A DNA stretch of 24,899 nt from Candidatus Nealsoniibacteriota bacterium (GTDB lineage Bacteria > Patescibacteriota > Minisyncoccia > Minisyncoccales > PWPS01), in assembly GCA_003554915.1 (NCBI GenBank), contig PWHM01000124.1, positions 1 through 24,899 of the forward strand. Reading direction: 5' to 3'. Position 1 is the stretch's first letter. Every line of letters begins with the position of its first letter. The position numbers and the translations under genes were made by a program. Of this stretch, positions 1 through 6,809 are shown in pieces. The notes below the pieces were generated by a model. That model was not told the origin of the DNA and searched no databases. It was given only the letters and a program-made list of their open reading frames with translations.

Positions 1-52
1 ATTATATTTTTTCCTACTTCTTTTCAAAAAAACAGACTAATTCTTTTTTGGA
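1..52 (-). pseudogene. Decayed fragment of an SGNH/GDSL hydrolase gene
   Basis: These 52 bases match 2087-2138, inside the intact SGNH hydrolase gene, at 49 of 52 positions and in the same orientation. Read on the minus strand the copy encodes PKKN-stop-SVFLKRSRKKYN, where the intact gene has PKKNQSAFLKRSRKKYN. The CAG glutamine codon has become a TAG stop, so the copy is not functional in this frame. Similarity ends abruptly after base 52, which marks a breakpoint. Any further part of the copy (the C-terminal half) would lie to the left, outside the window. The simplest reading is a partial gene duplication or the relic of a recombination event. Confidence 0.75.
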
Positions 53-75
53 TTTCGATTTTTTTCTTTTTCTTT

Positions 76-105
76 AAAAAAATCAAGTCAGAGCTTTTAA
101 CCTGA
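76..105 (-). terminator. Weak possible terminator after pheA
   Basis: Downstream of the pheA stop, the minus strand has a short TCAG/CTGA stem with a long loop, then CTTGA and a run of seven T. The stem is only about four base pairs, so this is a tentative call. Confidence 0.25.
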
Positions 106-129
106 ATTAACAAAAGAATATTAATTTAA

Positions 130-948
130 TCATTGACTTACTCCGATAACTTTAACTGTCGAGCAATAATTTTTTAACTTTTTCAATATCTCATCAAGCT
201 TGTCAGAAGAATAAGGATAATCTATTTCTAAAAAGAAAAAATAGTCCCAAGCCTTTAAATGAGAAGGTATGGAATGAAGAGAAGTTAAGTTTATATTATT
301 TTCTGCAAAAACGTCTAAAATATCTCTTAATGCCCCTACCCGATCATGTATGGAAAGTAAGATTAAAGTTTTATCCAGTTCTTTCTCTTTTCTAATATCT
401 TCATCAATAAAATGAGAAATTAAATAAAATTTTGTAAAGTTATCTTTATCTTCAATATTTCTTTTTAAAATATTCAGATTGTAATGTTCTCCAGCAATTT
501 TTGAACCGATAAAACCAATTTTTTCACTATTGGATTCAGTAATTGGAGCAACTGTGCTGGAAGTGGTTTCTAATTTTACTTTTGGAAGATTTTTTTGAAT
601 CCAATTTTGACACTGGAAAAAAGCTTCTTTTTTAGTTTTAATAATTTTTAATTTACTTATATCATCAGTTCTCGCTAAAAGATTTTGCTCAATTTTTAAA
701 TTAAAAGAAGCGGTAACTTTTAAAGAACTTTTAATTAACCCGTTAACTGTCTCTGAAACAATACCGATATTACTATTTTCTATCGGAACAATTCCTAAAT
801 TAGTCTCCTTGTTGTCTGTCGCTCTAAAAATATCTTTTATTGTTTCGAAAGGAACAAATTCTTTTTTTTCAGAAAAAGCTTTTTGAGCAGCTTGATGAGT
901 GAAAGTTCCGGGAGGGCCCAGGAAACCGACTTTTCTTTTTTTATTCAT
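130..948 (-). CDS. pheA: Prephenate dehydratase (PheA, stand-alone PDT-ACT form)
   Basis: This 272-residue protein should convert prephenate to phenylpyruvate in phenylalanine synthesis, in the cytoplasm. The N-terminus carries the family signature GPPGTFTHQAA (residues 11-21). The catalytic domain runs to about residue 180 and ends with NFTKFYLIS, corresponding to the conserved TRF motif. An ACT domain follows (about 192-270) with the GAL effector-site motif in DRVGALRDIL; the second effector motif, usually ESRP, reads HSIPS here, so phenylalanine feedback may differ. Length and domain order match monofunctional bacterial enzymes, with no chorismate mutase domain. The ATG start lies just before the first family motif and lacks a clear Shine-Dalgarno. 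It appears to be transcribed alone, with an extended -10 at 1116-1124 leaving a long leader. Confidence 0.93.
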   Translation of the reverse strand: MNKKRKVGFLGPPGTFTHQAAQKAFSEKKEFVPFETIKDIFRATDNKETNLGIVPIENSNIGIVSETVNGLIKSSLKVTASFNLKIEQNLLARTDDISKLKIIKTKKEAFFQCQNWIQKNLPKVKLETTSSTVAPITESNSEKIGFIGSKIAGEHYNLNILKRNIEDKDNFTKFYLISHFIDEDIRKEKELDKTLILLSIHDRVGALRDILDVFAENNINLTSLHSIPSHLKAWDYFFFLEIDYPYSSDKLDEILKKLKNYCSTVKVIGVSQ

Positions 949-1008
949 CTTGTTTTTAGTTTTTGTTCTTATCTCTAATTTTTTAAGTTTTCTATTTTTA
1001 CCCTTAAC

Positions 1009-1107
1009 TCAAATTTCTTTGGTTATTTTTAAACTTTTAAATAAACAAAAAGAGGTTTTTCCTCCTATTAAATAAAAAGGTTGCTTGGATTTTTGCCCGT
1101 GTGTCAT
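1009..1107 (-). CDS. Possible 32-codon leader ORF upstream of pheA
   Basis: An ORF starting at ATG 1107 encodes 32 residues and ends in TGA at 1009-1011. Its ATG sits about where transcription from the -10 at 1116-1124 should begin, so it could be read as a leaderless message. It contains three Phe and one Tyr. Inside it, on the minus strand, is GAGG-AAAAA-CCTC followed by TTTTTG, a weak terminator-like hairpin at about 1046-1065. A phenylalanine attenuator is one possible reading, but the Phe codons are not clustered and the hairpin is short. It may equally be a chance ORF. Confidence 0.22.
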   Translation of the reverse strand: MTHGQKSKQPFYLIGGKTSFCLFKSLKITKEI

Positions 1108-1115
1108 GTTTTTAG

Positions 1116-1124
1116 ATTATACCA
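1116..1124 (-). promoter_or_regulatory. Extended -10 promoter for pheA
   Basis: The minus strand reads TGGTATAAT, a perfect extended -10. No convincing -35 lies 16-18 bases upstream. Transcription should begin near 1109, about 160 bases before the pheA ATG. Confidence 0.6.
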
Positions 1125-1151
1125 GACAGACTCCCTTTTTCCTAATTTATT

Positions 1152-1853
1152 TTAATTATTTTCTTTCAACTCTTTGTAGATTTGGGGAGAAGCTTCTTTA
1201 ATCAGCTCCTTGTGTTTTTTAATGAATTCAATTTCTTCTTCCAGATGTTCCTTTGACAATCTGAAATTAACAAAATTTTCCAAGCCAGCCTCTTTTTCCC
1301 GCAATATTTCTTTATCTTTTTCGGGGTCAATCAACCCCCCTCTCTTAGCGTAAGTTTCTACAGCCGTCGGTGGATATCCGTAGAGTTTTCCCGCCTCTCT
1401 TTCGTTTTCAGTTTTAGTGGGGTTTTTATTTATTTCTTTTATTCTTTCTATACTCTCTTGATTCTTGCCTATTAAAATATCGACTCGTCTTCCGGTTTGC
1501 TTATCTTCTTTTTTTACCTGCGTCTCCATTACTTCCGAAGGAAGGTCGAGCTCTTTTATCACTTTTTTAATTTCTTTTATTTCATGTTCAATTCGCTGTC
1601 GTCGTTTTTCAGCTTTTTCACTTTTACTTTCCAAATCTATAGCTCCACCTATCCGGGTAACTGACTTTTCTTCCAGCAATATCAATAAAATATCTCGTTT
1701 GGTTTCGGAACTGAGATTGGCTTTCTCCAAAGCTTCTATCTTTGGATCACCCTCTTTAATTTCATTCTTATTCTCGGGATTTTTATCTTTTTCAGTCTCT
1801 CCCTTTTCTTTCTTTTCTCTTTTATCCGGATTAAATGTTGGTTCGAATTCCAT
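1152..1853 (-). CDS. Highly charged hypothetical protein, predicted coiled coil
   Basis: The 233-residue product is not one I can name. The first 40 residues are almost entirely Glu/Lys/Asp/Asn and look disordered. The rest alternates Lys and Glu in long helical stretches that suggest coiled coil. There is no signal peptide or membrane segment. The segment REAGKLYGYPPTAVETYA (about residues 153-170) resembles a GYPxTAVE motif that I associate with hypothetical proteins of CPR bacteria; that link is from memory and cannot be checked here. The ATG at 1853 is the first start in the frame. The charged N-terminus resembles those of the proteins encoded at 6810-7943 and 8108-8434. It ends about 200 bases before pheA and follows the SGNH hydrolase cluster in direction of transcription. 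Confidence 0.7.
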   Translation of the reverse strand: MEFEPTFNPDKREKKEKGETEKDKNPENKNEIKEGDPKIEALEKANLSSETKRDILLILLEEKSVTRIGGAIDLESKSEKAEKRRQRIEHEIKEIKKVIKELDLPSEVMETQVKKEDKQTGRRVDILIGKNQESIERIKEINKNPTKTENEREAGKLYGYPPTAVETYAKRGGLIDPEKDKEILREKEAGLENFVNFRLSKEHLEEEIEFIKKHKELIKEASPQIYKELKENN

Positions 1854-1909
1854 ATTTTAAAAATTAATTAATAAAACAAAAGGTCTTTTAATTGCCAAGC
1901 AGCTCTCAA

Positions 1910-2497
1910 TCACTCACCTTCTTTCTGTTTATTAATTTCCCTTTGCACCGCTCGAAATATTATTTCGTGTCCCTTTTTATTGGGATGGATTCCGTCGGTA
2001 GTAAGTGAGTTTTCGTGTTTTTCCCAAGCGGGCAACAGATTCACGAAACCGACGTCTTCTTTTTTTGCCACTTCTTTAATTTCTTCATTATATTTTTTCC
2101 TACTTCTTTTCAAAAAAGCAGACTGATTCTTTTTCGGAGGAATGATGCCGACTAAAAAAATATTATCGGTAAAGTTTTTACTTTTACCCACTAAAGAAAT
2201 AAGGTTTTTTCTAAACCGATCAACCGAAACCTTAAAGTTTTCCGCCCTGTCATTATAACGGGAGTCATTCATTCCGATATTTATTATTATAACATCCGGT
2301 TTTATTTCTTTGGCCTCTCTTTCAATTCTTTTTAACAGATCCTTACTCGTGTCGCCGTCTTCTCCCAAGTTATAAACCTTAATCTTGTCGTCGTATTGTT
2401 TTTGAAGTGAGGACTTTAATTTTTCAACCCATCTCATTGATTTGGGTTGTTTGGAGGCTCTAACTATACTGTCACCGAAAGCAGCTATTTTTATCAT
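1910..2497 (-). CDS. SGNH/GDSL-family hydrolase (esterase/lipase-like)
   Basis: This 195-residue protein has all the SGNH blocks: AAFGDSIV near residue 9 (nucleophile Ser in GDS), a glycine block, INIGMNDSR near residue 75 (GxND oxyanion motif), and DGIHPNKKGHEI near the C-terminus (catalytic Asp and His). Such enzymes cleave ester or acetyl groups on lipids, peptidoglycan or glycans; the substrate cannot be told. There is no signal peptide, so the protein should be cytoplasmic. Its ATG overlaps the TGA of the Nudix gene by four bases (ATGA), indicating translational coupling. A mutated piece of a paralogous copy lies at bases 1-52. Confidence 0.9.
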   Translation of the reverse strand: MIKIAAFGDSIVRASKQPKSMRWVEKLKSSLQKQYDDKIKVYNLGEDGDTSKDLLKRIEREAKEIKPDVIIINIGMNDSRYNDRAENFKVSVDRFRKNLISLVGKSKNFTDNIFLVGIIPPKKNQSAFLKRSRKKYNEEIKEVAKKEDVGFVNLLPAWEKHENSLTTDGIHPNKKGHEIIFRAVQREINKQKEGE

Positions 2498-2973
2498 TTT
2501 AATAAAAAGTGAGATAATATTTCCAAGGGATATCTTTTTCCCTCCTTGTAATCTTCAAGCTGGTCAACCAGTTCCGGATGCCACAGCATTTCCTTTTCTT
2601 TCAGCTCTTTAACTTCGGCAAGGGTGAATTTATTTTTCTCTAAATTTTCCGACTGTTTCTCGCTTTCTGCCTTTTCATTAGAAATAAAAACAAGCTTCAC
2701 CATGTGAAGAGTTTTTCTCTTTTTTCTTTTCACCACGTTGTAGATTCCCAAAAAGCTTTTCACTTTGACAATAAGTCCGGTTTCTTCTCGGGCTTCTCTT
2801 TCAGCGGCTGAAATAAGATTCTCGCCCAGCTCCACCCAGCCCATGGGCAAGTTCCACTTTCCGTTTTCTTTGACAAGTAGAAATTTATTATCTTTTTCAA
2901 TTATCGATCCGACCAATACGAAAGGTTGTGTGGCGCAACGCTTTTCTTTGGGAATTTTTGTCAGATCACTCAT
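2494..2973 (-). CDS. Nudix hydrolase
   Basis: This 159-residue protein contains a complete Nudix box, GX5EX7REXXEEXG, in GWVELGENL...REAREETGL (about residues 45-68). The Nudix fold hydrolyses nucleoside diphosphates linked to another moiety. The N-terminal CATQPFVLVGSIIEKDNKFLLVKE and WNLPMGWVE segments are typical. The residues that set specificity are not diagnostic, so the substrate is unknown. AAGGA lies five bases before the ATG, one of the better Shine-Dalgarno sites on this strand. It follows the nucleotidyltransferase gene after 18 bases and overlaps the SGNH hydrolase gene by four, so the three probably form one operon. Confidence 0.92.
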   Translation of the reverse strand: MSDLTKIPKEKRCATQPFVLVGSIIEKDNKFLLVKENGKWNLPMGWVELGENLISAAEREAREETGLIVKVKSFLGIYNVVKRKKRKTLHMVKLVFISNEKAESEKQSENLEKNKFTLAEVKELKEKEMLWHPELVDQLEDYKEGKRYPLEILSHFLLK

Positions 2974-2991
2974 AATATCCTTGATTTAAAT

Positions 2992-3585
2992 TTAATCGCT
3001 CTTATTTTGAAGATAGAATTCAAATTCTTCCTCGTCACCTATCCCATGTTCTAAAACGGCTTTATATACATCAACAGCCGTTATTCCATCTTTATAACCA
3101 CCATCATCTTTCAACCAAGCTTTTTTTATTTTTAAAACTGTAACCTTTTGCTTTTCGGTAATATTTGAAAAATTAGTTATGTCGTAGAAGCCGGAAAATG
3201 CCTCTCTTTTCCCGAACCAGATATCTATTTTCCACTCTCCGGAAGGTTGAATGGTGCGTAAGCCAACATAATACCCTTGAGGAAGGTGTCTTCTACTTTC
3301 CAAATGGTCTCGTCGCAACTCTTTAAAATTACTGAATTGCACCTTTTGAATAGATGGTAGCTGACCAAAGTTCTTGAGTAGATCCAAGATAACATCTCTG
3401 TCAATTTCTTCTGAGTAAGCATGAAGATCTATGTCTCGCCAAACCATGAGTCCGTTTTGAACGCTTCCTACAAATTGAGTGTCGGAAATTTCATTCAAAA
3501 CAGAAATAATGTCCAATTTATCAATAATCTCTTTAGCTTCCTTTTGAAGTTCTTCTGCAGAATTTAATAATTGATTATCGGACAT
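2992..3585 (-). CDS. Nucleotidyltransferase-fold protein
   Basis: The 197-residue product has the hallmark of the nucleotidyltransferase (pol beta) superfamily in QFVGSVQNGLMVWRDIDLHA (about residues 37-56): a GS motif followed by hDhDh, whose two Asp residues bind metal. An aromatic-rich beta region (EWKIDIWFGKREAF) and a helical C-terminus follow. It resembles stand-alone nucleotidyltransferases of unknown substrate; antibiotic modification is one option but nothing here supports it specifically. The GS motif has a longer spacing to DID than the shortest family members. It lies 51 bases after glgP and 18 bases before the Nudix gene, all on the same strand. No Shine-Dalgarno is visible. Confidence 0.65.
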   Translation of the reverse strand: MSDNQLLNSAEELQKEAKEIIDKLDIISVLNEISDTQFVGSVQNGLMVWRDIDLHAYSEEIDRDVILDLLKNFGQLPSIQKVQFSNFKELRRDHLESRRHLPQGYYVGLRTIQPSGEWKIDIWFGKREAFSGFYDITNFSNITEKQKVTVLKIKKAWLKDDGGYKDGITAVDVYKAVLEHGIGDEEEFEFYLQNKSD

Positions 3586-3636
3586 ATTAAAATAATAAAA
3601 TTAAGCTTATCTTCATCTGATTATTCAAAAAATAAA

Positions 3637-5331
3637 TTACAGATAGGCTTCTTGGGTATATTCTCGCAGCATTCTTTCGGAATTGAAAAAGGAAGCATTG
3701 ATGGCAATCGTCTGGCGCATAATTTGACGCCAAATCTCCGGTTTTTGGTAATAACAAGGTAAAATTTTATTCTCCAATTTATCATAAAGATCGGCGGCGT
3801 CTTTTTCAATCAGTTCTTCAGGATCGGTTGCATTATGCTTTTCTCCGATTGCCCAGCCGGTCTTTCCCTCAACACAGCCCTCCAGCCACCAGCCATCCAA
3901 AGTACTAAAATGAGGCACTCCGTTATGCGCGGCCTTCATCCCACTGGTTCCCGAAGCTTCGTTGGGTGGCAGCGGGGTATTCAACCAAATATCAACACCC
4001 GGAATGAGAAGCTTGGCCAGTTCCATGTCGTAATCTTCCAAAAATACGATTTTTATTTTATCTTCGTACTTCCTCGCCGTCTCGTTTATTTTTTTTATCA
4101 TCTCTTTCCCTCCCCAGTCAGAAGGATGTGCCTTTCCGGCATAAATGATTTGTATTTTTCCCACTTTATCGTGGATTTCAAGCAATTTTCCCATGTCATG
4201 GAGTAGCAGTGTCGAGCGTTTGTAGCCGGTAAAGCGACGAGCGAAACCGATCGTAAAAATATCTTTAGAAAGTTTTAAACTTTTTTCTTCCTCGACATGA
4301 TTTATAAGCTTTTCTTTGGCTTTTTGATGGGCCCGCCAAATTTTATCAGGAGAAATATTCAAGGCGTTCCGCAAAGACATGCTACAATGACGCCAATTGG
4401 GAATATCTTCGTCGAATAATTTTTTAAACTCCGGAGAGATCCAAGTTCGGGAGTGAACTCCGTTGGTAATTGAAGAAACTTCACGACCGGGAAACATTTC
4501 AGTTGATATCTTTTGATGGCTCAAAGCGACTCCGTTGACATAGGAGCTTGAATAAAGAGCCAGCCGACTCATGTTCAATCGATTCTCGGTTATAATTTCC
4601 AAAAATTCAGAAGGGAAATCGGGCTGCAGTCTTTTAACCGTATCCATGCGAAAAACATCGTGGCCGGCTTTAATCGGCGTATGGGTGGTGAAAACACACT
4701 TGTCCCTTACTTTACTTATCAGCTTTCCCTTATCTTCTTCAGCGGAAGATTCTCGCTTGTATTTCAAAAACAACTCCACACCCACTAAAGCGGCATGTCC
4801 TTCGTTGAGATGATATTTTTCAATATTGTCATGACCCAGGATAGGCAGCAATTTGGCTCCACCTCTTCCCAAAACGATTTCCTGCATCAAGCGATACTCC
4901 TCATTTCCTCCGTAAAGCTTTCCCGTCAGCTTTCGATACTTCTCTTTGTTGCCCTCGACATCGGTATCCAGAAAATAAATTGGGATTGAATGCCCGCTTG
5001 AACCTTCTACCTTGTACTCCCAGGCATGGACTTTCACCTTATCTTCCTTAATATTTATAAAGGACTCCCCTACCATCTCTTTGAACTTTGAATAGTCGTA
5101 TTCGTCGGGCTCTTCCTTTTGCTCCCCCTTTTCGTTAATTACCTGCTTGAAGTATCCCCTGTCGTTGAGAAGAGTCACTCCCAGCATCGGGGTGTTCAAA
5201 TCCGCTGCTGCCTTCAAAGTGTCACCGGCCAAAACTCCCAAACCACCGCTATAGCTTTTAATGTGGTTTTTTATGGCAATTTCCATGCTGAAGTAAGCAA
5301 TTTTTATCTCCTTTTTATTTTTTTTCACCAT
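3637..5331 (-). CDS. glgP: Alpha-glucan (glycogen/maltodextrin) phosphorylase, GT35, short form
   Basis: This 564-residue enzyme should release glucose 1-phosphate from alpha-1,4-glucans with pyridoxal phosphate as cofactor. It begins with IAYFSMEIAI and the glucan-site loop SGGLGVLAGD. Near the C-terminus is EASGTSGMKAAHNG, where Lys466 is the expected PLP Schiff-base residue. HLNEGHAALV and ITNGVHSRTW are further family signatures. It is much shorter than the 800-residue animal or E. coli enzymes but fits the compact bacterial/archaeal subfamily. The frame is open 19 codons upstream to 5388, but I chose ATG 5331: family similarity starts just after it, and the extended -10 at 5354-5362 would lie inside the longer version. 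It points to storage-glucan use. Confidence 0.94.
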   Translation of the reverse strand: MVKKNKKEIKIAYFSMEIAIKNHIKSYSGGLGVLAGDTLKAAADLNTPMLGVTLLNDRGYFKQVINEKGEQKEEPDEYDYSKFKEMVGESFINIKEDKVKVHAWEYKVEGSSGHSIPIYFLDTDVEGNKEKYRKLTGKLYGGNEEYRLMQEIVLGRGGAKLLPILGHDNIEKYHLNEGHAALVGVELFLKYKRESSAEEDKGKLISKVRDKCVFTTHTPIKAGHDVFRMDTVKRLQPDFPSEFLEIITENRLNMSRLALYSSSYVNGVALSHQKISTEMFPGREVSSITNGVHSRTWISPEFKKLFDEDIPNWRHCSMSLRNALNISPDKIWRAHQKAKEKLINHVEEEKSLKLSKDIFTIGFARRFTGYKRSTLLLHDMGKLLEIHDKVGKIQIIYAGKAHPSDWGGKEMIKKINETARKYEDKIKIVFLEDYDMELAKLLIPGVDIWLNTPLPPNEASGTSGMKAAHNGVPHFSTLDGWWLEGCVEGKTGWAIGEKHNATDPEELIEKDAADLYDKLENKILPCYYQKPEIWRQIMRQTIAINASFFNSERMLREYTQEAYL

Positions 5332-5353
5332 ATGAAAAAGATTAACTTGTGGA

Positions 5354-5362
5354 AGTATACCA
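5354..5362 (-). promoter_or_regulatory. Extended -10 promoter for glgP
   Basis: The minus strand reads TGGTATACT. Transcription would start near 5347, giving a leader of about 16 bases with no Shine-Dalgarno. This position argues against the upstream start at 5388. Confidence 0.55.
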
Positions 5363-5392
5363 AAATAATCCATAATTCGAAATATCAAATTT

Positions 5393-5424
5393 AAAAAAGA
5401 AGGATGCCTCTTCCAAGGCAGCCC
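5393..5424 (-). terminator. Intrinsic terminator of the SagB/SpoVR-fragment unit
   Basis: On the minus strand GGGCTGCCT pairs with AGGCATCCT (eight of nine positions, counting one G-U) around a six-base loop, followed by TCTTTTTT. It separates the nitroreductase unit from glgP, which has its own promoter. Confidence 0.75.
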
Positions 5425-5431
5425 TTTTAAA

Positions 5432-5713
5432 TTATTCCCCCGTTTCTATTTTGTGGTTTTTTCCGTCGAAACTGTGAAGCAGACTTTTTTGTCCGATCGG
5501 TTCTCCGTCTTTGCTTCTTTCTATCTCTACCGTTTCCAAATGGACCGGCCTTCTCCATAAATAATACAAGTTTTCAAGAGCTCCGTTCTCGAACATGGGA
5601 TTCAGTTCAAAACCGTTGAACTCATGTCTTAAGTAGAGATCTCTTCTTCCTCTGTAGTTTTCGTTGTTTATTGTGATAATCGGCGTACCGTACAAACTGA
5701 ATCTACTTTTCAA
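5432..5713 (-). pseudogene. Orphan C-terminal fragment of a SpoVR-family protein
   Basis: The 93-residue reading frame matches only the C-terminal end of SpoVR-family proteins, which are normally about 450-500 residues: FSLYGTPIITINNENYRGR, DLYLRHEFNG, YYLWRRPVHLETVE and a final SFDGK. The N-terminal three quarters are absent. There is no ATG; after an in-frame TGA at 5723-5725 the first plausible start is TTG 5713, with no nearby Shine-Dalgarno, four bases beyond the nitroreductase stop. I read it as a truncated remnant left behind the nitroreductase gene. The frame is intact for 93 codons and is followed by a terminator, so a stand-alone domain translated by read-on from the upstream gene is still possible. 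Confidence 0.7.
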
Positions 5714-5717
5714 TAAT

Positions 5718-6425
5718 TTATTTCATCCGCTTCCCTACCGGAAAGATATAAATCGGTTCCTTCTCAATGCCCAAAATATCTTTCATTTCGTCATCATTAA
5801 AAGCTCCTATGGCCACCGTACCCAAACCGAGAGTCGTAGTTTGCAGATATATGTTTTGTCCTGCGTGGCCGGCTTCCATGTGAACGTATCTCTCTGCCCT
5901 ATCATCGTATCTTGCTTCAGTTATTTCATAGTCAGCAGCAATTATCAAGGTCACGCCACTTTCTTTTATTGAAGATTGTTGAAGGGCGGCGTTATAAATT
6001 TTATCTTTGAGATTGTTTTCGGTTTTTAAGCTTAACTTATGGTCGTCAACCAGATATTGGTACAAGCCGGAATCCAAACCCTCAACGTTACTTGCATTAA
6101 TATAAATCGAAAGTGGATAAAGAGCGCCCGCCGAGGGAACCGCCCTGAAATTGGAGGCCGGATCCGTTATTCCCTGGGCCGCCCAAAGAATTTGAGAAAC
6201 TTCTTTTAAAGTGAGTGGTTCGTCTTGATAATTTCTTATTGATCTTCTTTCTGAAATAACTTCCTCAAGAGATTCCTCCCCTTCTTTAACCAGAGACGGT
6301 AACTCGATTAATAATTCATCGTTATTTTCCGGGGTTTTGTTTTCGTCGGTTGGTTTTTGAGACATAAAAAAAGTTGTTATTAATAGTAAAATAAAAATTA
6401 TAAATATTACCTTTTTTGCGGACAT
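5718..6425 (-). CDS. SagB-type nitroreductase-fold oxidoreductase, membrane-anchored
   Basis: The 235-residue protein starts with a short basic stretch and a hydrophobic segment (about residues 5-21, VIFIIFILLLITTFF), then an acidic linker, so the catalytic domain should be anchored outside the cytoplasmic face. The domain begins with SERRSIRNYQDEPLT, the FMN-binding RRSxRxY motif of nitroreductases. PSAGALYPLSIYI is characteristic of the SagB branch, as is GLGTVAIGAFND near the end. SagB proteins proper are azoline dehydrogenases in thiazole/oxazole-modified peptide synthesis, but no cyclodehydratase or precursor gene lies nearby. Most stand-alone members have no known substrate. It is followed directly by the SpoVR fragment and a terminator. 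Confidence 0.88.
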   Translation of the reverse strand: MSAKKVIFIIFILLLITTFFMSQKPTDENKTPENNDELLIELPSLVKEGEESLEEVISERRSIRNYQDEPLTLKEVSQILWAAQGITDPASNFRAVPSAGALYPLSIYINASNVEGLDSGLYQYLVDDHKLSLKTENNLKDKIYNAALQQSSIKESGVTLIIAADYEITEARYDDRAERYVHMEAGHAGQNIYLQTTTLGLGTVAIGAFNDDEMKDILGIEKEPIYIFPVGKRMK

Positions 6426-6485
6426 ATTTATTTTTGATTTCGTCCTTTTATTTAAGATCTCGAATTTCAGATCAAGATTTTTGCT

Positions 6486-6785
6486 TTATTTGGATTTGCT
6501 TCTTTCCGCTTTTCTTTTCTTGAACTCTTCAAGCACCTCCCGAGAGGTTTCTGCAGCCAGCTTTTCATAATTATCTATTTTTTCAGTTAAAAATTCTTTC
6601 ATCTCTTTCGGGTCATCTTGATCCAAAAGCTTAGAATACTTTTCTTTGTCTTCGTCCGAAAGTTTCTTGATTACCTTTCCGGTAAGTTTAATTGCGATTA
6701 TTTCCTGTAATTTCATCATAATCTTTTCTTGCTTTTCTTTCGGTAAGTCTTCCAGATTGAGATTTTTTATTATATTTTTTTTCAT
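6486..6785 (-). CDS. Small helical protein, DUF5663-like
   Basis: The 99-residue protein is charged and helical, with no membrane segment. The pattern LNLEDLPKEKQEKIMMKLQEII, then LSDEDKEKYSKLLDQDDP and EFLTEKIDNYEKL, matches my recollection of DUF5663, a family found mostly in CPR bacteria and of unknown function. It lies 24 bases downstream of the FIVAR-protein gene and about 60 bases upstream of the nitroreductase gene, on the same strand, so it may share a transcript with the former. The assignment rests on pattern memory. Confidence 0.65.
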   Translation of the reverse strand: MKKNIIKNLNLEDLPKEKQEKIMMKLQEIIAIKLTGKVIKKLSDEDKEKYSKLLDQDDPKEMKEFLTEKIDNYEKLAAETSREVLEEFKKRKAERSKSK

Positions 6786-6809
6786 TTTTTTATATTTTAA
6801 AATTTAAAC

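Noticed and set aside
949..1110. T-box or other riboswitch upstream of pheA
   Set aside because: I looked for the T-box GGGTGG-type element and a specifier loop and found neither; only a weak leader ORF and hairpin are visible.
3835..4206. 123-codon plus-strand ORF inside glgP
   Set aside because: glgP motifs, including the PLP lysine, lie on the opposite strand across the same bases; this ORF shows no family features.
5332..5388. Upstream 19-codon extension of glgP
   Set aside because: The extended -10 TGGTATACT lies inside it and family similarity begins only after Met at 5331.
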